Assembly: GCA_943327015.2 (NCBI GenBank) | Contig: CALPVM020000179.1 | Coordinates: 1-5,247, forward strand | DNA length: 5,247 nucleotides | Reading direction: 5' to 3' | From: Akkermansia muciniphila | GTDB taxonomy: Bacteria > Pseudomonadota > Gammaproteobacteria > Burkholderiales > Burkholderiaceae_C | Shown here: positions 5,019-5,247 of the stretch, piece by piece | Numbering within the stretch: the stretch's first letter is position 1 | Layout of the letters: every line of letters begins with the position of its first letter | Notes under the pieces: model-generated | The model's input: the letters and a program-made list of their open reading frames with translations, nothing else | Database searches by the model: none | What the model was told of the DNA's origin: nothing | Made by a program: the position numbers and the translations under genes

Positions 5019-5247
5019 AATAGCGCTTTTGCGAAAGCTCTGCAAACAACTCGCCATAAATTTTGTAGCGCAGTGGGCTAATGCTCTGCATGGCGGCTAA
5101 TACACCGCAGCCGGGCTCGTGCAAGTGCGTGCAGTTGTAAAATTTGCAATTGCTGGCGTGGTGTTGCAAATCGGGCATCAATTGGGCAAGCTGCATCGGG
5201 GCTATGTGGTTAAGCCCAAACTCCTGGAAACCCGGTGAATCAATCAC
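5017..5247 (-). CDS. rsgA: Ribosome small-subunit-dependent GTPase RsgA, C-terminal part
   Basis: RsgA (YjeQ) is a circularly permuted GTPase that checks late 30S assembly. Only the last 76 codons are here and the 5' part continues beyond the right edge, so the first visible codon, GTG, is an internal valine and not a start. The fragment opens with the G3 GTP-binding motif DSPG (visible residues 3-6, then FQEFGL) and continues into the zinc-binding domain. There, Cys34, Cys39, His41 and Cys47 in NCKFYNCTHLHEPGC form the C-x4-C-x-H-x5-C zinc site of the family. The C-terminal helix SPLRYKIYGELFAEL is also typical. The gene is convergent to the Nudix-CobD/CbiB pair, with 23 bases between stop codons. 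The zinc site and G3 motif are intact, so the gene is probably functional. Confidence 0.95.
   Translation of the reverse strand: MIDSPGFQEFGLNHIAPMQLAQLMPDLQHHASNCKFYNCTHLHEPGCGVLAAMQSISPLRYKIYGELFAELSQKRY

Noticed and set aside
5025..5038. Small hairpin GCTTT-TGCG-AAAGC in the last codons of rsgA as a terminator
   Set aside because: The stem is only five pairs, lies within coding sequence, and no T-run follows on either strand.
1..5247. Mobile element, CRISPR array, tRNA or horizontally acquired segment
   Set aside because: No direct repeats, terminal inverted repeats, transposase or integrase motifs were seen, and all genes look like conserved chromosomal genes of similar composition.

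Overview
The window is a compact bacterial chromosomal segment that looks betaproteobacterial, most likely order Burkholderiales and possibly Comamonadaceae-like. The assignment rests on the gene order rpsP-rimM-trmD-rplS followed by a NudL-type Nudix hydrolase, a CobD/CbiB-like membrane protein and a convergent rsgA, and on the style of the proteins (from memory, no search run). No transposase, phage gene, CRISPR array, tRNA or rRNA is visible. This is mainly a housekeeping region with a few poorly understood conserved genes.

Left part (1-1037): the 3' end of a gene that may encode an Hsp70/YegD-like chaperone, followed 11 bases later by a small Rieske [2Fe-2S] protein. A TM2-domain membrane protein lies convergently on the minus strand. 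An inverted repeat spans the end of the Rieske gene.

Central part (1038-3350): a promoter with a perfect TATAAT drives the classic trmD operon: rpsP (bS16), rimM (30S maturation factor), trmD (tRNA m1G37 methyltransferase) and rplS (bL19). A second TATAAT lies just after trmD, so rplS probably also has its own promoter. The two ribosomal protein genes carry strong AAAGGA ribosome binding sites. rimM and trmD have none, and a 46-nt imperfect hairpin sits between rpsP and rimM. Together these could let the cell make much more bS16 and bL19 than RimM and TrmD from one operon. A strong intrinsic terminator follows rplS.

Right part (3351-5247): a CoA-pyrophosphatase-type Nudix hydrolase (GTG start with a clear AGGAG site) is closely followed by a CobD/CbiB-family membrane protein that lacks the usual conserved polar motif of CbiB. 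Convergent to them is the C-terminal part of RsgA, a ribosome-assembly GTPase with a zinc-binding motif, which runs off the right edge. Four or five genes here serve ribosome assembly or decoding accuracy (rpsP, rimM, rplS, rsgA, trmD).

I found no convincing undescribed system. The most interesting items are the regulatory architecture of the trmD operon, the divergent CobD/CbiB-like protein, and the uncharacterised Rieske and TM2 proteins.
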